Source: Lachnospiraceae bacterium
GTDB lineage: Bacteria > Bacillota > Clostridia > Lachnospirales > Lachnospiraceae
Direction of reading: 5' to 3'
NCBI GenBank assembly: GCA_003507655.1
Contig: DNUZ01000033.1
Location: 1-33,837 of the forward strand
Length of the DNA: 33,837 nucleotides
Shown here in pieces: positions 24,225 through 33,043 of the stretch (positions are counted from its first letter, which is position 1; each line of letters opens with the position of its first letter). Under the pieces are notes generated by a model. The model was not told where the DNA came from and ran no database searches. It was given only the letters and a program-made list of their open reading frames with translations. The position numbers and the translations under genes are program-made.

Positions 24225-26531
24225 ATGGTTGATATTTCTACAGAGAAGTTAGAAGAATTAGAAAATGAAGTGACTTCCCAGAATACAAAGCTTAAAAAAA
24301 TGGAAGAATTTGTCAGTCCCGATAAGCTCTATCAGGAACTGATCCAGAGTGTGCGTAAATATCATCCATCTGCGGATATTTCCCTGATCGAGAAAGCATA
24401 TCGGGTAGCAAGAGAGTCACATGAGGGACAGGTGCGTAAATCGGGTGAACCATATATCATCCATCCTTTGTGTGTGGCAATTATTCTTGCCGACTTAGAA
24501 TTAGATAAAGAGACGATTGTTGCGGGACTGTTGCATGATGTTGTGGAAGATACGGTCATGACGGAAGAGGAGATTGCAAAAGAGTTCAACCCGGATGTGG
24601 CATTGTTAGTCGATGGTGTTACGAAGTTGGCACAGTTGTCCTATGATGCAGATAAGGTGGAAAAACAGGCGGAGAATCTGCGAAAGATGTTTTTAGCAAT
24701 GGCAAACGATATCCGTGTCATTCTGATCAAATTAGCAGACCGTCTGCACAATATGCGTACCTTAAAATATATGACACCGGAGAAGCAGAAGGAAAAGGCA
24801 AGAGAGACCATGGATATCTATGCTCCAATTGCCCAGCGACTCGGTATTTCTAAAATTAAGATCGAATTAGAGGATTTATCCTTAAAATATTTAGAACCGG
24901 AAGCATATTATGATTTAGTAGAGAAGATCGCACTGAAAAAGAGTGCAAGAGATGACTATATCCAGAAATTAGTAGAAGAAGTCCGCAGCCATATCACCAA
25001 TGCGGGCATTGAAGCAGAGATTGATGGAAGAGCAAAGCATTTCTTTAGTATTTATAAGAAGATGGTCAATCAGGATAAGACATTAGACCAGATTTATGAC
25101 CTCTTTGCCATTCGGATCATTGTAAAAGATGTCAAGGACTGCTACGCGGCATTAGGAGTCATCCACGAGATGTACAAACCGATACCGGGACGTTTTAAGG
25201 ACTATATTGCGATGCCAAAGCCGAATATGTACCAGTCACTGCATACAACACTGATCGGACCGGACGGACAGCCGTTTGAGATCCAGATCAGAACCTATGA
25301 GATGCATCGGACAGCCGAATACGGTATTGCCGCACACTGGAAGTACAAAGAGGCTTCAAACGGTGGCAATGTAGAGAATCAGGAAGAAGAGAAGTTAAGC
25401 TGGCTGCGTCAGATTTTAGAGTGGCAAAAGGACATGTCCGATAACCGGGAATTTATGAGTCTGTTAAAAAGTGATCTGGACCTTTTTTCAGATACGGTAT
25501 TCTGTTTTACGCCTTCCGGAGATGTCAAAAATCTTCCAACCGGTTCTACGCCGATTGATTTTGCCTATGCGATCCATTCTGCCGTAGGGAATAAAATGAT
25601 CGGTGCAAAAGTCAATGGCAAACTGGTAACGATTGACTATGTCATCCAGAATGGTGATCGGATTGAGATCATTACTTCCCAGAACTCACACGGACCGAGC
25701 CGTGACTGGCTGAATATTGTCAAGAGTACACAGGCGAAAAATAAGATCAATCAGTGGTTTCGAAGTCAGTTCAAGGAAGAGAATATCGCAAAGGGTAAGG
25801 AACTGATCTCGCAGTATTGTAAGATGAAGAGTATTGAACTCTCAGACATCAATAAGCCGGAATATCAGAATAAGATTTTAAGAAAATACGGATTCCACGA
25901 CTGGGATTCTGCACTGGCAACCGTGGGACACGGAGGACTCAAGGAGAGTCAGGTTGTTAACCGGATGTTAGAAGAATACAAAAAGGATCATGTCGTACCG
26001 ATGACAGATTCGGATGTATTAGAGAATATCCAGGATGCGAATATCTCTAAGACGATCCCGCAGAAGTCAAAGAGTGGAATTGTCGTAAAAGGACTGTATG
26101 ATGTCGCAGTACATTTTTCAAAATGCTGCAGCCCGGTACCGGGAGACGAGATTGTCGGTTTTGTTACGAGAGGCAGAGGCGTATCCATACACAGAACGGA
26201 TTGTATCAATATTATTAATCTGTCGGACATGGATCGTGCCAGACTGATCGATGCAGAATGGCAGCAGGGAGCAAGTGAGGGCAGCAACGGACTCTATCTT
26301 GCAGAGATTAAGATTTTTGGAAACAACCGTACCGGATTGTTAGTAGATATTACAAAGATTTTTACAGAGCGTGGGATTGATATCAATGCGATCAACTCAA
26401 AAACGAGTAAGCAGGGAGTCGCGACAATTTCCGTTTCCTTTAATACAAAGGGAAAAATGGAGCTGCAAAGTCTGGTGGATAAGATCCGTCAGGTGGAGAG
26501 CGTGATCGATATTGAAAGAACAACCGGTTAG
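24225..26531 (+). CDS. rel: Bifunctional (p)ppGpp synthetase/hydrolase
   Basis: Rel makes and degrades the stringent-response alarmones pppGpp and ppGpp. The ~768-residue protein has all expected domains: an HD hydrolase (YIIHPLCVAIIL, LLHDVVEDT, LIKLADRLHNMRTL); a synthetase (RIIVKDVKDCYAALGVIHEMYKP, GRFKDYIAMPKPNMYQSLHT with the RxKD motif of bifunctional enzymes); a TGS domain (VFCFTPSGDVKNLPTGSTPIDFAYAIHS in two pieces); a zinc-finger-like Cys region (FSKCCSPVPGDEIVGF); and a C-terminal ACT domain (NRTGLLVDITKIFTERGIDI). I prefer ATG 24225 because the promoter -10 ends at 24156. ATG 24174 would add 17 residues with almost no leader and no ribosome site. MBL and hemZ genes follow, a common Firmicutes order. 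Confidence 0.96.
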   Translation: MVDISTEKLEELENEVTSQNTKLKKMEEFVSPDKLYQELIQSVRKYHPSADISLIEKAYRVARESHEGQVRKSGEPYIIHPLCVAIILADLELDKETIVAGLLHDVVEDTVMTEEEIAKEFNPDVALLVDGVTKLAQLSYDADKVEKQAENLRKMFLAMANDIRVILIKLADRLHNMRTLKYMTPEKQKEKARETMDIYAPIAQRLGISKIKIELEDLSLKYLEPEAYYDLVEKIALKKSARDDYIQKLVEEVRSHITNAGIEAEIDGRAKHFFSIYKKMVNQDKTLDQIYDLFAIRIIVKDVKDCYAALGVIHEMYKPIPGRFKDYIAMPKPNMYQSLHTTLIGPDGQPFEIQIRTYEMHRTAEYGIAAHWKYKEASNGGNVENQEEEKLSWLRQILEWQKDMSDNREFMSLLKSDLDLFSDTVFCFTPSGDVKNLPTGSTPIDFAYAIHSAVGNKMIGAKVNGKLVTIDYVIQNGDRIEIITSQNSHGPSRDWLNIVKSTQAKNKINQWFRSQFKEENIAKGKELISQYCKMKSIELSDINKPEYQNKILRKYGFHDWDSALATVGHGGLKESQVVNRMLEEYKKDHVVPMTDSDVLENIQDANISKTIPQKSKSGIVVKGLYDVAVHFSKCCSPVPGDEIVGFVTRGRGVSIHRTDCINIINLSDMDRARLIDAEWQQGASEGSNGLYLAEIKIFGNNRTGLLVDITKIFTERGIDINAINSKTSKQGVATISVSFNTKGKMELQSLVDKIRQVESVIDIERTTG

Positions 26532-26557
26532 AACAGAAGTGACAGGCGAGGTAAGGA

Positions 26558-27187
26558 ATGGCAGATTTAAAGGTAAGACATTTAGTAGTCGGAGCAGTGG
26601 CAACGAACTGCTATATTGCAGAAAACAGAAAGACAAAAGAAGCACTGATCATTGATCCGGGTGACAATGCAGCGCGGATCGAACAGATCATCAAAGAGGA
26701 TGGCGTTGTTCCGGTAGCTGTGCTTTTGACACATGGACATTTTGACCATGCAATGGCAGCGCAGGAAGTTGCAGAGCAGTATGGGATAAAAATCTATGCT
26801 CATGAGACGGAAAAGGAGACCTTAGAGACACCGCAGATTAATTTATCAGGAATGATCGGCAGAACGCTGACTTTTCATGCGGATTGTTATGTAAAGGACG
26901 GCGAAATTTTAAATCTTGCGGGATTTGAGATCCGGGTGCTGCATACACCGGGACATACCCAGGGTGGTGTCTGCTATTATATCGAAGAGGAAAAGGCGTT
27001 GTTTTCCGGAGATACACTGTTTTGTCAGTCTGTTGGCAGAACGGATTTCCCAACAGGAAAGTCCTCGACACTGATCCACTCCATTCAGGATAAACTGATG
27101 CCGTTACCAGATGATACGATGGTCTATACCGGCCATGAAGACATGACAACGATTGGAATGGAACGAAAATACAATCCGTTTTTATAG
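26558..27187 (+). CDS. Metallo-beta-lactamase fold hydrolase (glyoxalase II-like)
   Basis: This 209-residue single-domain MBL protein has the complete metal site: LLTHGHFDHAMA (HxHxDH), HTPGHTQGG, FSGDTLF and a final TGHEDMTTIG. Members at this place, between rel and hemZ in Firmicutes, are usually annotated as glyoxalase II-like. The true substrate, whether S-lactoylglutathione, a bacillithiol adduct or another thioester, is not readable. AGGCGAGGTAAGG precedes the ATG. The gene is 26 nt from rel and 21 nt from hemZ. Confidence 0.9.
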   Translation: MADLKVRHLVVGAVATNCYIAENRKTKEALIIDPGDNAARIEQIIKEDGVVPVAVLLTHGHFDHAMAAQEVAEQYGIKIYAHETEKETLETPQINLSGMIGRTLTFHADCYVKDGEILNLAGFEIRVLHTPGHTQGGVCYYIEEEKALFSGDTLFCQSVGRTDFPTGKSSTLIHSIQDKLMPLPDDTMVYTGHEDMTTIGMERKYNPFL

Positions 27188-27208
27188 AGAGCGTAATGGT
27201 GAAAAAAT

Positions 27209-28714
27209 ATGATTACAATTAGTTTAAATGAGGCAGATTTTGAGTATGACATCCATTCATTAGTGAAGGCTTTTTATCCGAAAGAGGATGTCAAAGTATT
27301 TGCCGACAGTGAAAAAATTGCAGAGTTAGAAGAAAAAGAAACTCCATTGTTCCACATGGAGGTTCTTTTTTCGAGAGCAGAAAATGTGATTTCTGCCAGT
27401 GTCTTAAATGCAGAAGCGAAGGCAGGAGAACCAGCCCTTGCTTCGATGCAGATACAGGTGGATTTTTCTGACAGGAAAGAGACGAAGAATCGACTGAAAC
27501 GCGGTATTTATCAGATGTTTTCGGGGCATACGGGACAGACACTTCCGTGGGGAACACTGACCGGGATCCGTCCGACAAAGATCCCGATGAGTATGTTAGA
27601 AGAGGGAAAGAGCGAGGATGAGATCCGCACCTTTATGGCAGACACTTATTTTTGCAGCCCGGAGAAAACAGAGCTTAGTATTGATATTGCCAAACGTGAG
27701 TTAGGGCTTTTGAACAAGTTAGATTATGAGAAAGGCTATAGTCTGTATATTGGGATTCCTTTCTGTCCAAGTACCTGTCTGTACTGCTCCTTTACTTCTT
27801 ACCCGTTGTCTGCATGGGAAAAGCGTGTGGATGAATATTTAGATGCCTTAGAAAAAGAGATTGACTACACAGCCGAGCAGTATCGGGAGCGGCATCTGAA
27901 TACGATCTATATTGGAGGCGGTACCCCGACGACTCTGGCACCTTATCAACTGGACAGACTAATCAGAAAAATTAAATCCAGTTTTAATTTATCTCATCTT
28001 TTGGAGTTTACAGTTGAAGCCGGAAGACCGGACAGTATTACAAAAGAAAAATTAGAGGTTTTACGTTCCCATGGAATTTCGAGGATTTCGATCAATCCGC
28101 AGACCATGAAGCAGGAAACGTTAGAGATTATCGGACGGCATCATACGGTAGAGCAGACCGTTCAGAGCTTTTTAACCGCAAGAGAGTTAGGATTTGACAA
28201 TATCAATATGGATCTGATCGTAGGACTTCCAAATGAAAATTTAGAGGATGTCCGTCATACGATGGAGCAGTTAGAGGAATTACAGCCGGATAATATTACC
28301 GTACATTCTCTTGCCATTAAACGCGCGGCAAGACTCAATATGTTTAAAGAAGATTATACAAATCTTAAAATGGAGAATACCTGGGAACATATTGAAGTGA
28401 CGGCAGATTATTGTAAGCGGATGGGCTTGCAGCCTTATTATCTCTATCGTCAGAAAAATATGGCAGGCAATTTTGAGAACGTGGGATATGCGAAAGAAGG
28501 AAAGGCAGGAATCTATAATATCCTGATCATGGAAGAAAAACAGACCATCGTGGCATGCGGAGCCGGAGCTTCGACGAAACGTGTCTGGAATACGCCAAAT
28601 CCGGATGGCACGCATCGGATCGAACGGTGTGAGAATGTCAAGGATGTCGCTCTTTATATCGAAAGAATTGATGAGATGATCGAGCGGAAAAAGAGGCTTT
28701 TTGCAGAGGAATAA
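27209..28714 (+). CDS. hemZ: HemZ-type oxygen-independent coproporphyrinogen oxidase-like radical SAM protein
   Basis: This 501-residue protein belongs to the HemZ branch of HemN-like radical SAM enzymes. An N-terminal extension of about 160 residues precedes the radical SAM core. The core shows IPFCPSTCLYCSFTSYP, with the CxxxCxxC iron-sulfur cluster motif, then YIGGGTPTTLAPYQLDRL, VEAGRPDSIT, RISINPQTMKQETLEIIGRHH and NMDLIVGLPNE. HemZ is annotated as a coproporphyrinogen dehydrogenase. I see no other haem genes here, and several HemN-like proteins have other roles (haem chaperone, haem degradation), so the function is a family-based guess. It follows the MBL gene in the usual order. Confidence 0.85.
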   Translation: MITISLNEADFEYDIHSLVKAFYPKEDVKVFADSEKIAELEEKETPLFHMEVLFSRAENVISASVLNAEAKAGEPALASMQIQVDFSDRKETKNRLKRGIYQMFSGHTGQTLPWGTLTGIRPTKIPMSMLEEGKSEDEIRTFMADTYFCSPEKTELSIDIAKRELGLLNKLDYEKGYSLYIGIPFCPSTCLYCSFTSYPLSAWEKRVDEYLDALEKEIDYTAEQYRERHLNTIYIGGGTPTTLAPYQLDRLIRKIKSSFNLSHLLEFTVEAGRPDSITKEKLEVLRSHGISRISINPQTMKQETLEIIGRHHTVEQTVQSFLTARELGFDNINMDLIVGLPNENLEDVRHTMEQLEELQPDNITVHSLAIKRAARLNMFKEDYTNLKMENTWEHIEVTADYCKRMGLQPYYLYRQKNMAGNFENVGYAKEGKAGIYNILIMEEKQTIVACGAGASTKRVWNTPNPDGTHRIERCENVKDVALYIERIDEMIERKKRLFAEE

Positions 28715-28725
28715 GAGGAAACAAC

Positions 28726-30585
28726 ATGAATCTGATCAATATAGAGAATCTGACAAAGGTTTACACGGAAAGAAAATTATTTGATAATACATCGTTTTCA
28801 TTACAGGATGGAGAAAAAGTAGGGATCATTGGTATCAATGGAACCGGAAAGACAACGCTTCTGCGGATGATCATGGGAGAAGAAGAGACCGATGAGGGAA
28901 CTGTCACGACTGCGAATCATGTAGTAATGCGTTATCTGCCGCAGCATCCGGAATTTGAGCCGGAAAAAAGCAGTCTGGAGTGTGTGCTGGAAGGAAATGT
29001 GACGGAAGAAAACCGTTGGTCTGTCGAAAGTGATGCCAAGGCCATGATGACCCGGCTTGGCATTAAAGATTTTATGCAGCCTGCAGGACAATTATCCGGT
29101 GGACAGAGAAAACGTCTCGCATTGATATCGGTACTTCTTTCTCCGGCAGACATTCTTTTGTTGGATGAGCCTACGAACCATTTAGATAATGATATGGCAG
29201 ACTGGCTGGAGGATTATCTGAAAAAATGGAGGGGAGCTCTTATCATGGTCACACATGACAGGTACTTTTTAGACAGTGTGTGTAACCGGATCGTGGAGAT
29301 CGATAAGGGCAAAATCTATAGTTATCAGACAAATTATTCGGGATATCTGGAATTAAAAACCCAGCGTCAGGAAATGGAAGCAGCCAGTGAACGAAAACGT
29401 CAGTCGATCCTGCGCGTGGAACTGGAATGGATACGCAGGGGAGCAAGGGCGCGTTCTACAAAGCAGAAAGCACATATCCAACGTTATGAAGAGTTAAGAG
29501 ATCGTCAGGCTCCTGTGCAGGATTCTCAGGTAGAATTAAGTTCCATTTCCACAAGAATGGGAAAAACGACCGTGGAGTTAGAAAATATCTGTAAGTCTTA
29601 TGGAGAAAGAAAACTGATCGATGATTTTTCTTATATCTTTTTAAAGGGCGACCGGGTTGGATTTATCGGACCGAACGGCTGTGGAAAGTCTACGTTAATG
29701 AAGATTATTGCAGGCATTATTCCACAGGATTCCGGGCAGGTTATTATCGGACAGACCGTGAAAATGGGATACTATGCACAGGAAATAGCCTCAGAAAAAA
29801 ATGAGGATGCACAGGAGATCGATCTGTCCTATATGGACCCGGCTCAGCGGGTGATCGATTATGTAAAAGATACGGCAGAATATATTCGGACTGTGGATGG
29901 AGTCATATCCGCAACAGTCTTATTGGAGCGTTTTTTATTTCCACCGGAAAAACAGTACAGTCCGATCGGAAAGCTGTCCGGTGGAGAAAAGAAAAGATTA
30001 AATCTGCTTCGGGTACTGGCGACATCTCCGAACTTTATTTTGTTGGATGAGCCGACCAACAATCTGGATATCGCTACGCTGACCATCTTAGAAGATTATC
30101 TGGATCGTTATGAGGGCATTGTTGTTACGGTATCGCATGACCGCTATTTTCTCGATAGGACCATGAAGCGTATTTTTGCCTTTGAAGGAGACGGAAAACT
30201 AAGACAATACGAAGGTGGCTATACCGATTATTCTTTGAAAAAATCAGCAGAAAAAGAAGCGGAGGAAGCAGAACAGGAAAAGAAAGCCGGTAATGGAGTA
30301 AAAACAGACGCACAGGTTACAAAAAAAGGACAGCGTATCCGTGGTCCTCAGAAGTTGAAGTTTACCTATCAGGAACAACGGGATTATGAAACGATTGAAA
30401 GTGAGATCGCCGCACTGGAAGAAAAAATAGATATGCTGGATCAGGAGATGTCAGCAGCTTCTACGGATTTTGTGAAACTCAATCAACTGGTAACGGAAAA
30501 AGAGGAAGCGGAAAATCTGTTGGAAGAAAAGATGGACAGATGGATGTATTTAGAAGATCTGGCGGCAAGAATTGCGGAGCAGTAG
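28726..30585 (+). CDS. ABC-F family ATPase
   Basis: This soluble 619-residue protein has two ABC cassettes and no membrane domain. The first cassette has GINGTGKTTLL, LSGGQRKRLALISVLLSP and LLLDEPTNHLDND. The second has GPNGCGKSTLMK, LSGGEKKRLNLLRVL and LLDEPTNNLD. Between them, about residues 205-275, lies a basic helical interdomain linker (RILRVELEWIRRGARARSTKQKAH is the arginine-rich part, given in brief). A C-terminal coiled coil, about residues 545-619 (IESEIAALEEKIDMLDQEM), suggests the Uup-like subgroup. ABC-F proteins bind the ribosomal E site. Whether this one is housekeeping or protects against antibiotics cannot be told. Confidence 0.92.
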   Translation: MNLINIENLTKVYTERKLFDNTSFSLQDGEKVGIIGINGTGKTTLLRMIMGEEETDEGTVTTANHVVMRYLPQHPEFEPEKSSLECVLEGNVTEENRWSVESDAKAMMTRLGIKDFMQPAGQLSGGQRKRLALISVLLSPADILLLDEPTNHLDNDMADWLEDYLKKWRGALIMVTHDRYFLDSVCNRIVEIDKGKIYSYQTNYSGYLELKTQRQEMEAASERKRQSILRVELEWIRRGARARSTKQKAHIQRYEELRDRQAPVQDSQVELSSISTRMGKTTVELENICKSYGERKLIDDFSYIFLKGDRVGFIGPNGCGKSTLMKIIAGIIPQDSGQVIIGQTVKMGYYAQEIASEKNEDAQEIDLSYMDPAQRVIDYVKDTAEYIRTVDGVISATVLLERFLFPPEKQYSPIGKLSGGEKKRLNLLRVLATSPNFILLDEPTNNLDIATLTILEDYLDRYEGIVVTVSHDRYFLDRTMKRIFAFEGDGKLRQYEGGYTDYSLKKSAEKEAEEAEQEKKAGNGVKTDAQVTKKGQRIRGPQKLKFTYQEQRDYETIESEIAALEEKIDMLDQEMSAASTDFVKLNQLVTEKEEAENLLEEKMDRWMYLEDLAARIAEQ

Positions 30586-30695
30586 AGAAAGTAAAATAAT
30601 CTTAATAAAATCTTATAGAAACAGCAAAGAATAAAGAAGCTGCATTTGTTATACTTAATCAAAAATAAGATAACAGAAAAGTGAGGAATTTACAT

Positions 30696-30805
30696 ATGAA
30701 AAGAAAGCCAAACCACTTCACACAGCTTCTTTTTTTGTGATAGTGGTAGTGGTAAGTGTTCTGTTTGTCGGATTGCTGGCAGTGCTCCTGTTGACCAATC
30801 AGTAA
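30696..30805 (+). pseudogene. Frameshifted small membrane peptide
   Basis: From ATG 30696, with GTGAGG upstream, the frame begins MKRKPNHFT and soon stops. Removing one CA from the CACA near 30720 restores a frame that continues ASFFVIVVVVSVLFVGLLAV and ends LLLTNQ at a TAA (30803). The repaired product is a ~36-residue single-pass membrane peptide. The 2 bp duplication is the simplest explanation. I cannot name it; its size recalls KdpF-like or stress peptides, but no neighbour supports that. Confidence 0.55.
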
Positions 30806-30824
30806 TAGGAGGATCTTATTTTAG

Positions 30825-30923
30825 AATTCACAATATAAATCTGTCGTAAAAATTTCTGTAAAGCCGAATGAACAGGGTACAACAGAACAGGTTGGTTATA
30901 AACCGATAGATATTAAATTGTAA
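30825..30923 (+). pseudogene. C-terminal remnant of an unidentified protein
   Basis: This open frame without a start codon reads NSQYKSVVKISVKPNEQGTT and ends in GYKPIDIKL followed by TAA. A ribosome-site-like AGGAGG (30807-30812) lies upstream but is followed by TAG. It is 32 residues long and looks like the tail of a secreted or regulatory protein whose front was lost. No family is recognised. Confidence 0.35.
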
Positions 30924-30947
30924 GTTGGAGAGGTTCGAAGTTGCTCA

Positions 30948-30976
30948 TTGTGCGAAACACATAATTATGCTATAAT
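30948..30976 (+). promoter_or_regulatory. Promoter of the toxin-antitoxin operon
   Basis: TTGTGC (30948-30953) and TATAAT (30971-30976) are separated by 17 bp and overlap a palindrome. Confidence 0.7.
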
Positions 30977-30981
30977 TATGT
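30959..30981. promoter_or_regulatory. Operator palindrome over the toxin-antitoxin -10 box
   Basis: ACATAATTA and TAATTATGT flank the centre and cover the -10 element. This position and symmetry fit autorepression by the antitoxin or by the toxin-antitoxin complex, as known for Phd/YefM systems. Confidence 0.6.
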
Positions 30982-31002
30982 CATAGAAAGGAGTGAGTCA
31001 AT

Positions 31003-31266
31003 ATGCCTCTTATCATGCCTATTAAGGAATTGCGGAATACAACTGAAATTTCTAACATTGCACATAAGCAGCAGGAACCTATCTTTATTACGAAAAACGG
31101 GTATAGTGATCTGGTAGTAATGAGCAGTGAATTATATGACAAATTTGCACGAATTAACAGCATTGACCAGGCTATTTATGAATCTGAACAGGAAGTCTTG
31201 AATGGGGCAGAAGCAACAGATGCCAATATAGTATTTGAAGAACTGGAGAAAAAGCATTTTGGATAA
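31003..31266 (+). CDS. Phd/YefM-family antitoxin
   Basis: This 87-residue antitoxin has an N-terminal DNA-binding/dimerisation domain with MPIKELRNTTEISNIAHKQ and the signature EPIFITKNGYSDLVVMSSELYD, typical of Phd/YefM proteins. It has an acidic, presumably flexible C-terminal tail (QEVLNGAEATDANIVFEELEKK) that would bind and block the toxin. AAGGAG precedes the ATG. The gene overlaps or abuts the toxin gene and lies behind a palindromic operator. Confidence 0.9.
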   Translation: MPLIMPIKELRNTTEISNIAHKQQEPIFITKNGYSDLVVMSSELYDKFARINSIDQAIYESEQEVLNGAEATDANIVFEELEKKHFG

Positions 31267-31561
31267 ATACCAGGTAAAGATAAATCCGAGGGCGATACGC
31301 GAATTAAACAGTATTTACGAATATATTGCAAATGAAAAGTCAGATATTGAGAATGGAAAAAAGCAGTTAGGAAGAATTAAAAAAGCTATTTTGAAGTTAG
31401 CAACTTTTCCATATTCTCATCAGGAACGTACGGAAGGCAGATATGCGAAAGATGGTTATAGGCAGTTGCTGATCGATAATTATATTGTTATTTTTCGTAT
31501 TGATGAAGTCAACAAAATTGTTTACGTTATAACGGTACAATATCAGGGACAAAACCTATGA
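31259..31561 (+). CDS. RelE/ParE-superfamily toxin
   Basis: This ~100-residue basic protein of the RelE/ParE fold has YQVKINPRAIRELNSIYEYIA, then LATFPYSHQERTEGRY, GYRQLLIDNYIVIFRID and a final VYVITVQYQGQNL. The pattern RQLLIDNYIVIFRID is closest to the ParE/RelE 'addiction module toxin' group. Whether it acts on mRNA or gyrase is not decided. No ATG is available. TTG at 31259 gives the normal family length, has GGAG 10 nt upstream and overlaps the antitoxin stop by 8 nt. TTG at 31235 is an alternative. Confidence 0.85.
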   Translation: MDKYQVKINPRAIRELNSIYEYIANEKSDIENGKKQLGRIKKAILKLATFPYSHQERTEGRYAKDGYRQLLIDNYIVIFRIDEVNKIVYVITVQYQGQNL

Positions 31562-31569
31562 ACCAGGCA

Positions 31570-31605
31570 CCAAATGATGTAAGATAGATCATTTGGTGCT
31601 TTTAT
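31570..31605 (+). terminator. Terminator of the toxin-antitoxin operon
   Basis: GCACCAAATGAT pairs perfectly with ATCATTTGGTGC around a short A/G-rich loop and is followed by TTTT. Confidence 0.85.
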
Positions 31606-31622
31606 ATGTTTTCAAAAAACAT

Positions 31623-31651
31623 TTGACAAGTTATCAAACGGTTACTAACAG
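31623..31651 (+). promoter_or_regulatory. Promoter of the truncated response-regulator gene
   Basis: A perfect TTGACA (31623-31628) is followed after 17 bp by a weak TAACAG (31646-31651). The weak -10 suggests activator dependence or decay. Confidence 0.45.
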
Positions 31652-31685
31652 GGTAATCAACAGACAAACCAAGAAGGAGAGTAAC

Positions 31686-32324
31686 ATGGAAACCATTCTG
31701 ATTATTGACGATGATGTTGCGATCGGCAATCTCGAACAGGAAGTGTTAGAACGGGAGGGCTATCTGGTGCAGCGTGCCTATTCCGGGACGGAAGCACTGC
31801 TGCTTTTAAAAGAAAAGAAACCGTATCTGATATTGTTAGATTTAATGTTACCCGGAATGTCCGGTGAGGATATTTTACCTCAGATACAGGGGATTCCCGT
31901 GATCGTTGTCAGTGCCAAAACGGCGGTAGAAGATAAAGTGGAGTTGTTGCTCGGCGGTGCAGTTGATTATCTGACCAAGCCATTTGATACCAAGGAGCTG
32001 CTTGCGAGGCTTGCAGTCCGTTTAAGAGAAAAATCCTCGCCCCGGTTATCTCCCGTTTACACCTATGAGGAACTGATGATAGACACGGCATCACATTCTG
32101 TTTGCGTTGCCGAAAAACAGATTAATTTAACCAGAACAGAATATGCCATTTTAAAACTTCTGATGCAAAATCCCGAACAGGTAATAGCGAAATCCGTTTT
32201 ATTAGACTGCATCAGCATGGATACCCCGGATTGTACGGAGAATTCCTTAAAGACACATATCAGCCATTTGCGAAGTAAATTGAGAGAGGCATCGGGCAAA
32301 CACCGTCCATTTATATGGATATGA
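31686..32324 (+). pseudogene. OmpR-type response regulator, truncated at the C-terminus
   Basis: The receiver domain (residues ~4-115) has the acidic pocket ILIIDDDVAI, the phospho-acceptor Asp in LLDLMLPGMSGED and the Lys of YLTKPFD. It is followed by a winged-helix DNA-binding domain (LTRTEYAILKLLMQNPEQVI, SLKTHISHLRSKLREASGK). The family normally ends about ten to fifteen residues later with a wing (IxTVWGIGYKL type). Here the frame breaks off at KHRPFIWI, where sequence from an ABC ATPase begins. DNA binding may be weakened. The ATG at 31686 has AAGGAG upstream. The locus around it is decayed, so I call it broken rather than intact. Confidence 0.75.
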
Positions 32325-32785
32325 CTGCGGCAGATAATATCAGGCAGCAGTATCGTGTGTTAGGAGTGCCGTCAGACGAAGGAATTTCGGACTTACTATG
32401 TCTTGTCGGATTGGAAAATACCGGCAATAAGAAAGTAAAGAATTTTTCTCTGGGGATGCGGCAGAGACTTGGGATTGCAGTGGCATTAGCAGGTAATCCG
32501 GATTTTCTGGTATTGGATGAGCCGGTCAATGGACTGGACCCGCAGGGCATTATCGAAATACGCGAATTGATCTTAAAATTGAACAGGGAGCATGGGATCA
32601 CGGTTTTGATCTCAAATCATATTTTAGATGAACTGGCACGCCTTGCGACGCACTATGGATTTATTGACAGTGGACATATGATCCGGGAAATGAGTAGCCG
32701 AGGAATTAGAGGAAAAGCTGGAACTGGACACAAATACATTACTTTCAATTTCATCCGGTGACCGGGCAGTCCGCATGCTGGCTGC
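32307..32785 (+). pseudogene. ABC transporter ATPase fragment lacking the Walker A region
   Basis: From MDMTAADN the sequence follows the second half of drug/lantibiotic-type ABC ATPases: FSLGMRQRLGIAVALAGNP (signature motif), FLVLDEPVNGLDPQGI (Walker B) and ITVLISNHILDELARL (switch His). The first ~95 residues, with the P-loop, are missing, so it cannot be an active ATPase. After REMS (near 32693) a one-base shift moves the rest (EELEEKLELDTN, then LLSISSGDRAVRML) into another frame. It is fused at its front to the response regulator and at its end to a histidine-kinase piece. Confidence 0.8.
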
Positions 32786-33010
32786 CGCATCAATGCTCAG
32801 CTTCGTGGGCTGCGAAAGGAACGTTTGCGCCTGCAAAATGGAGATGCTGAGTTAAAAACTGCCATTACGAATATATCACATGATCTGCGTACACCGCTGA
32901 CCGCAATCTGTGGTTACCTTGACCTCTTAGAGCAGGAAAACCATACGGAAAATTCCAGACGTTATCTGGCGGTGATCAGGGAACGTACAGATGCCATGAA
33001 CATCTTCTAA
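32786..33010 (+). pseudogene. Histidine kinase fragment (dimerisation/phosphoacceptor part)
   Basis: The frame reads INAQLRGLRKERLRLQNGD and then holds the H-box ISHDLRTPLTAICGYLDLLE, with the phosphoacceptor His. It stops after YLAVIRERTDAMNIF. Everything before the helical linker and the whole ATP-binding domain are missing. It is probably the remains of the kinase partner of the response regulator upstream. Confidence 0.8.
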
Positions 33011-33043
33011 AAGAATTTTTAAAATATTCCCTTAAAAGTTTAG

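Larger units (their letters stand above)
30586..30947 (+). other. Gene-poor stretch with two decayed short frames
   Basis: Between the ABC-F gene and the toxin-antitoxin promoter no intact gene longer than about 30 codons is apparent. The stretch holds a frameshifted membrane peptide (30696-30805) and a short start-less frame (30825-30923), listed separately. Confidence 0.6.
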
